NCBI RefSeq assembly: GCF_029633865.1
Contig: NC_079211.1
Coordinates: forward strand, 146,057,756-146,121,755
DNA: 64,000 bases
Direction of reading: 5' to 3'
DNA from: Lampris incognitus
Lineage: Eukaryota > Chordata > Actinopteri > Lampriformes > Lampridae
Shown: one piece after another, positions 61,101-64,000 of the stretch
Position numbering within the stretch: position 1 is the first letter of the stretch
How the letters are laid out: each line of letters begins with the position of its first letter
Notes under the pieces: generated by a model
The model's database searches: none
The model's input: only the letters and a program-made list of their open reading frames with translations
Told to the model about the DNA's origin: nothing
Made by a program: the position numbers and the translations under genes

Positions 61101-62964
61101 CTTATTTTCTTTTCCCCACCCACCTTTCCACCCCACCCAACCCCTGCACCTCAACAAAAACACACAATACACAGAAAAAAATATATACATAAAAAGGGGA
61201 AGCCGCCAATAAACATTGTCTCCCTCTAATAGCTAACGTCAAAAACAATAAAAACAACAGCAATAATAATAATAATAATAGGTGTTTATGTTTGAGTTGT
61301 TTCCTTACATTTATTTTAGTCACTGTTCAGTTTGTGGTTATTGTGTTATCCATCTCAATGTAAGAAAAGTTAAGATTACCAATTCCATGGATACAGTTGG
61401 GGAGAGAAACCCCCCCCCCCCCCCCCCAAAAAGTCAGTGAAACCTGAGATATGAGTGTAACATGTCTTGAAGACAAGAGAAGGGATGCCGTCTGGGCCAG
61501 CAGCTTTATGAGCCTTAACCTTTTTACTCACATCAGCCTCTGTCACCTGTAGATTGATTTCACCAGGTGGGCACTGTGCTGCTGTCACTGGATCCTAGTG
61601 GTGAGCTTCAAAGCAGGCCTAAAAGTTGTTAAGCTCATCCGGGAGAGGCATGCTAGGCACACTGGGTTTTGATTTATAGTCTGCAATCGCCTGCAGCCCC
61701 TCCACTTGTGCCACGAGTCACAGGCACTGTAGTCATTTTCCAGTCTGTGTATATATTGTCTTTTAGCATCTTTGATGGCTCTCCTTGAGTCATACCTAGA
61801 TTTTTGTAGTATTGCTTGTCCCCCGATTTAAAAGCAGTGGTACGCTTCCTCACCCTCAGGCGAATGTCGCTGTTAATCCAGGGCTTTTGGTTGGGATCGG
61901 AGCGGCTAGTCTGTACTGGGATACAGTTATCCACACAGAATCTAACACAGCCAGTGACTGATTCCGCATACTCATCCAAACTCAAGGCTGGTTATATAAA
62001 TCTTTAGATATTTTATCTAGGGACACTCCAGAGCAAAACGACAATGAAAAAGAAAAATGTACATGTTGGATCCATTCTTCCACTGTGTGACCCAATGATG
62101 GCCATCTTGGATCAGGCCTATACGTACACTTGACTCTCAGAACTAAAATGTCCAAACTGGATAGCCACACGTTTTCTTTACCATTTTAACTGTGTGTGTG
62201 TGTACTTGTGTTTTATCCCTGGTAAAAGGTCGAATGTCATCAGGGAAAATTGCAGTTTCCCTCAACAACCCTGGTTCATACATACATCCGCCCTTTGAAC
62301 TAGACAGGAAATAGAACTGTTCAGTCCAGAGGTGATGGTGCTTCGCTCTACACTGTAAATGTTGGTTGACTTTGCAGGGCCGGTTCCCCAGCATGGAGGA
62401 CATGATGGTGGCCGAGCGTGCCCTACAGGAGATGAGGGAGTTGGTCCGCCTGATGCAGGAGGAGACGGCCAAGTCCCAGGAGAGGAGGAGAAAGGAGCTG
62501 GAAGAGGAGGAGGAGTGCAGGAAGCAGGCGGAGGCGCTGGCCCGGCAGGAGGAGCAGAAGAAAGTCGCTGCCTCCACCAAAGAGAAGGTGCTGAGGGAAG
62601 GTGAGGCTTGTCGGGAGGGCAAGAACAGTTCAAACTAAACACGCTGTGGCTGTAAGCATCCTCTGGATCCCTGATATCTAAACCAAGCTAGCTGACTCAG
62701 GAGGACTAATGCTAATAATGTTCAGTAAAGAAGCGACTGTGATTATAACTCGTACGGCAACATGTAGCTTGTCATTATCTTGCAGCCAGTAGGAAATAGA
62801 GTCAGAGGTTTGGTGGGAGCTGGTGACCTGTTCAAGCTCCTGTTTCAGCAGGTCTGCAGCTCAGAGCTGAAGACAGCACACTGAAATGGTACAGGGACCT
62901 GCAGGACTCGGCTGCTCAGTGTGCCCAGTCGTTCCAGGAGTTGAACGTCCAGAAGGACAGCCAG
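49189..62964 (+). CDS. gle1: GLE1 RNA export mediator (first eight coding exons; continues beyond the window)
   Basis: Coding exons: 49189-49287, 54949-55128, 57655-57816, 60269-60417, 60515-60575, 60740-60997, 62378-62600, 62852-62964. Phases join into about 415 residues. The start MPAESVRWETLEALKQSAKG equals human [20 protein letters not shown], followed by DVLSGCNEVP (human DVLEECMSLP). Next comes the long charged coiled coil: [52 protein letters not shown] (human [20 protein letters not shown]), TRGNQLCSQVSEVVR and LKWYRDLQDSAAQC (human MQWYQQLQDASMQC). The C-terminal HEAT-like domain that activates DDX19 lies outside. The product acts at the cytoplasmic face of the nuclear pore. The donor of exon 2 is CAG|GCAAGT. 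Confidence 0.95.
49590..49750. repeat. Tandem duplication, unit about 83 bp
   Basis: ttaagttgaacagaacgcgg ... cggcggttggtaaacaac occurs twice in direct orientation and a third time in part (ttaagttgaacagaac at 49737). It is located in GLE1 intron 1. Confidence 0.8.
49866..49965 (-). repeat. tRNA-like repeat fragment
   Basis: attcaggggggcagccggga, then gctaaccagttgactaaagg and gtccgacccgttagccaagg match the repeat at 38033-38831. A short family A tail (49968-50045) follows. Confidence 0.55.
50645..51400. mobile_element. RTE/Rex-like LINE with inverted 5' part
   Basis: The left segment (about 50645-50966) is read on the minus strand: LLFADDLVLLASSEHDLRHA (the FADD catalytic motif), [43 protein letters not shown]. 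The right segment (50967-51400) is on the plus strand: [40 protein letters not shown], ending gcggctgaagatgagatgag. About 25 residues of the family sequence are missing at the switch. The same family stands uninverted at 16085-16775. Confidence 0.8.
51418..54500 (+). mobile_element. L1/Tx1-like LINE ORF2 fragment, interrupted by a palindromic Tc1
   Basis: Before the Tc1, the frame reads INRGVHQGCPSSPFLFILVT and, after a frame change, QLADDTTLFL: the RT finger and the catalytic ADD. After the Tc1 it continues LNIWLQRDLSILDRVLLSKA, VNRTFLHFIWKNKSHKLKK, GGLEVLDFADTVNTFKVNGL, and C-terminal parts (HDTETVSHLFFDCEISHKFW), ending at a poly(A)-like run near 54490. Several stops and frame changes are present. 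5' end truncated. Confidence 0.75.
51677..52878. mobile_element. Palindromic Tc1-type transposon, second copy
   Basis: The ends CACTACCGTTCAAAAGTTTG and CAAACTTTTGAACGGTAGTG are flanked by TA-rich sequence. Both arms carry the same [20 protein letters not shown] frame (plus strand from 52060, minus strand from 52498). The plus-strand frame here extends across the loop to [20 protein letters not shown] and [18 protein letters not shown]. The loop is reversed relative to the 23301-24497 copy, so the two copies are inserted in opposite orientations. Near identity indicates recent spread. Confidence 0.85.
54659..54717 (-). repeat. Family B SINE head only
   Basis: ccggtgatccccgtgctggt through acccggacgccc: only the tRNA-like head is present, as a 3'-truncated or recombined copy. 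Confidence 0.7.
55905..57220 (-). mobile_element. L2/Rex1-like LINE, antisense, degenerate
   Basis: The minus strand includes ITYDRQTLLDMRPEVPNSWK (57140-57060), typical of the start of fish L2/Rex1 ORF2, and at 56363-56049 PNQKSWINSDICLRFRERTS followed by AFKSGSKERSKK. The 56049-55905 segment is closely similar to 61660-61830, so both belong to one family. It is in GLE1 intron 2. Confidence 0.65.
58530..58566 (+). repeat. Family B SINE head stub joined to a LINE
   Basis: The sequence aggcatctgggtagtgtagc followed by ggtctattctgttg is the first 36 bp of family B, and passes without a gap into LINE coding sequence. Confidence 0.6.
59184..59283. mobile_element. Hairpin MITE, about 100 bp
   Basis: TTTCACACTGGCCAAAAAA and TTTTTTGGCCAGTGTGAAA are perfectly inverted. 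TATT on both sides (59180-59183, 59284-59287) may be the target duplication. It lies inside the LINE. Confidence 0.75.
59321..59680. mobile_element. hAT MITE inside the LINE
   Basis: The left end (tggctcccccaaggggtggcc) and right end (ggccacccctatgaaaaatt...gggggtgccactg) are inverted. The 8-bp flanks ttggagac (59313-59320) and taggagac (59681-59688) interrupt the LINE codons for FGDKARE. Confidence 0.75.
61014..61280. mobile_element. Retroposed tail fragment with 13-bp target duplication
   Basis: ggtgtttatgttt at 61001-61013 recurs at 61281-61293. The insert has a T-rich start, a C-rich centre and an (AAT)n end, as in a LINE 3' tail. The left duplication starts 4 bp after the last base of GLE1 exon 6 (60997). 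Confidence 0.65.
61376..61990 (-). mobile_element. L2/Rex1-like LINE, antisense, degenerate
   Basis: Minus frames: SLDEYAESVTGCVRFCVDNC, SDPNQKPWINSDIRLRVRKR (61985-61674), then EINLQVTEADVSKKVKAHKA with AAGPDGIPSLVFKTC (61588-61440). Order and motifs fit the linker and RT start of the same family as 35690-36425. A C-run lies at 61411-61427. Confidence 0.7.
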
Positions 62965-63356
62965 GTAAAGACAGGCAGGCAACGCCACCAACAGACTGCA
63001 AAAAAATTCACCCACTTCTCTGATTCTAAATACACTGTAGGGATGAGCTGCAGGTTCTTCATGTGCCGGGGAATAAAATGTTGTGACATTTATACGGGAA
63101 TAAGATATGTTTATAGATTTCCAACCTTGATTAAACTTTCTGACATCAGATTAATGCATTTAGGCGCAGATTAATTCTTTCTCCCTCAAGGATCTTTAAA
63201 GTTCCCGTGAAAGAAAAAATGTATTTTTATTTTTGTTACCTCTGCATGCATAAATCTGCATTCATGTTTACAAGTTGTGTATATGTTTGTTCCTGTCTTC
63301 CTGACAAATACAATATATTTTTTGTAACATCATCCTACATTTAAAAATGTCCATTG

Positions 63357-63795
63357 AGGGCATCTGGTTAGTGTAGCGGTCTATTCTGTTGCCTACCAAC
63401 ATGGGGATCCTGGGTCGAATCCCTGTGTTGCCTCTGGCTTGGTCGGGCGTCCCTACAGACACAATTGGCTGTGTCTGCGGGTGGGCAGCCTGATGTGGGT
63501 ATGTGTCCTGGTCGCTGCACTGGTGCCTCCTCTGGTCGGTTGGGGCTCTTGTTCTGGGAGGGAGGGGGAACTGGGGAGAATAGTGTTATCCCCCCCATGT
63601 GCTACGTCCCCCTGGTGAAACTCCTCACTGTCAGGTGAAAAGAAGCAGCTGGCGACTCCACATGTATCAGAGGAGGCGTGTGGTAGTCTGCAGCCCTCCC
63701 CGGATCAACGGGGGCTGGAGCAGCGACCGGGACGGCTAGGAAGAGTGGGGTAATTGGCCAGGTACAATTGGGGAGAAAAAGGCGGGGGGGATCTA
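63357..63795 (+). repeat. Family B SINE, full copy
   Basis: It runs from gggcatctggttagtgtagcg to acaattggggagaaaaaggcg, in the GLE1 intron after exon 8. Short flanking similarity (attga) is visible. Confidence 0.8.
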
Positions 63796-63799
63796 TTGA

Positions 63800-64000
63800 A
63801 TGAATGGGAGTGAGGTTGAGAGAAGACAAGTGATCTTACACCACCACATTGAAACTGGCCAATAGCACATTGACGTTCCTCTCAAAATGCCCAGCTGTGA
63901 TTGGCTGCCAGTCAAATCAGTCTCCCGCCCTTCAATTAATCTCATCCAACTAGTTCAAGTTTGTGATGCTCTAAATGTCATTTCATGGGACCTTGAAGAT
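63800..64000. other. GLE1 intron end of window, no feature seen
   Basis: No exon matching the next GLE1 segment (family AKKIKMDLQKA) was found before the window ends. Confidence 0.5.

Overview
The window is nuclear DNA of a ray-finned (teleost) fish. Three vertebrate genes with split exons and GT/AG borders are recognisable (SET, ODF2, GLE1), and the interspersed repeats are of fish type: Tc1 elements, hAT and Harbinger MITEs, RTE/Rex-like and L2-like LINEs, and tRNA-headed SINEs. In human the homologues also lie in one region (9q34), so this is a conserved linkage group. The species cannot be named from the sequence.

Layout: 1-5640 is repeats only, including a four-level nest of transposons (1586-4998). 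At 5747-5867 (minus) is a single exon of a PKN-type kinase, HR1 region. A large G-rich minisatellite (7130-7911) sits just upstream of the CpG-island promoter of SET (+, coding exons 8503-12220). Between SET and the next gene, on the minus strand, is a decayed or misassembled CULT-domain (cereblon-like) gene (about 13145-13640). It is head to head with ODF2 (+, 18 coding exons proposed, 14460-45951). After an intergenic stretch of LINE pieces comes GLE1 (+, first eight coding exons, 49189-62964), which runs off the right edge.

The genes are ordinary housekeeping or cytoskeletal genes: SET is a histone chaperone and PP2A inhibitor, ODF2/cenexin is a centriole-appendage and sperm-tail coiled coil, and GLE1 is an mRNA export factor at the nuclear pore. 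Their exons make up only a few percent of the window. The introns are layered with repeats. Target-site duplications and interrupted copies allow the order of insertion to be read in several places: SINE, then hAT, then a small LTR-like element; a Harbinger-like element, then a tRNA-like repeat, then a hAT MITE; and a LINE, then two MITEs.

The most informative unusual items are: the nested blocks at 1586-4998 and 37860-39949; two near-identical palindromic Tc1 elements (23301-24497 and about 51677-52878) in which a transposase fragment occurs twice, head to head; a LINE with a twin-priming-type 5' inversion (about 50645-51400); an antisense 18S rRNA fragment inside ODF2 (about 31240-31490); a terminal-inverted-repeat element carrying a minisatellite (30191-30985); the CULT-domain remnant; and GC-AG introns in ODF2 and GLE1. 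I found no evidence of a new multi-gene system. All assignments come from reading the sequence and from recalled families; no database was searched.
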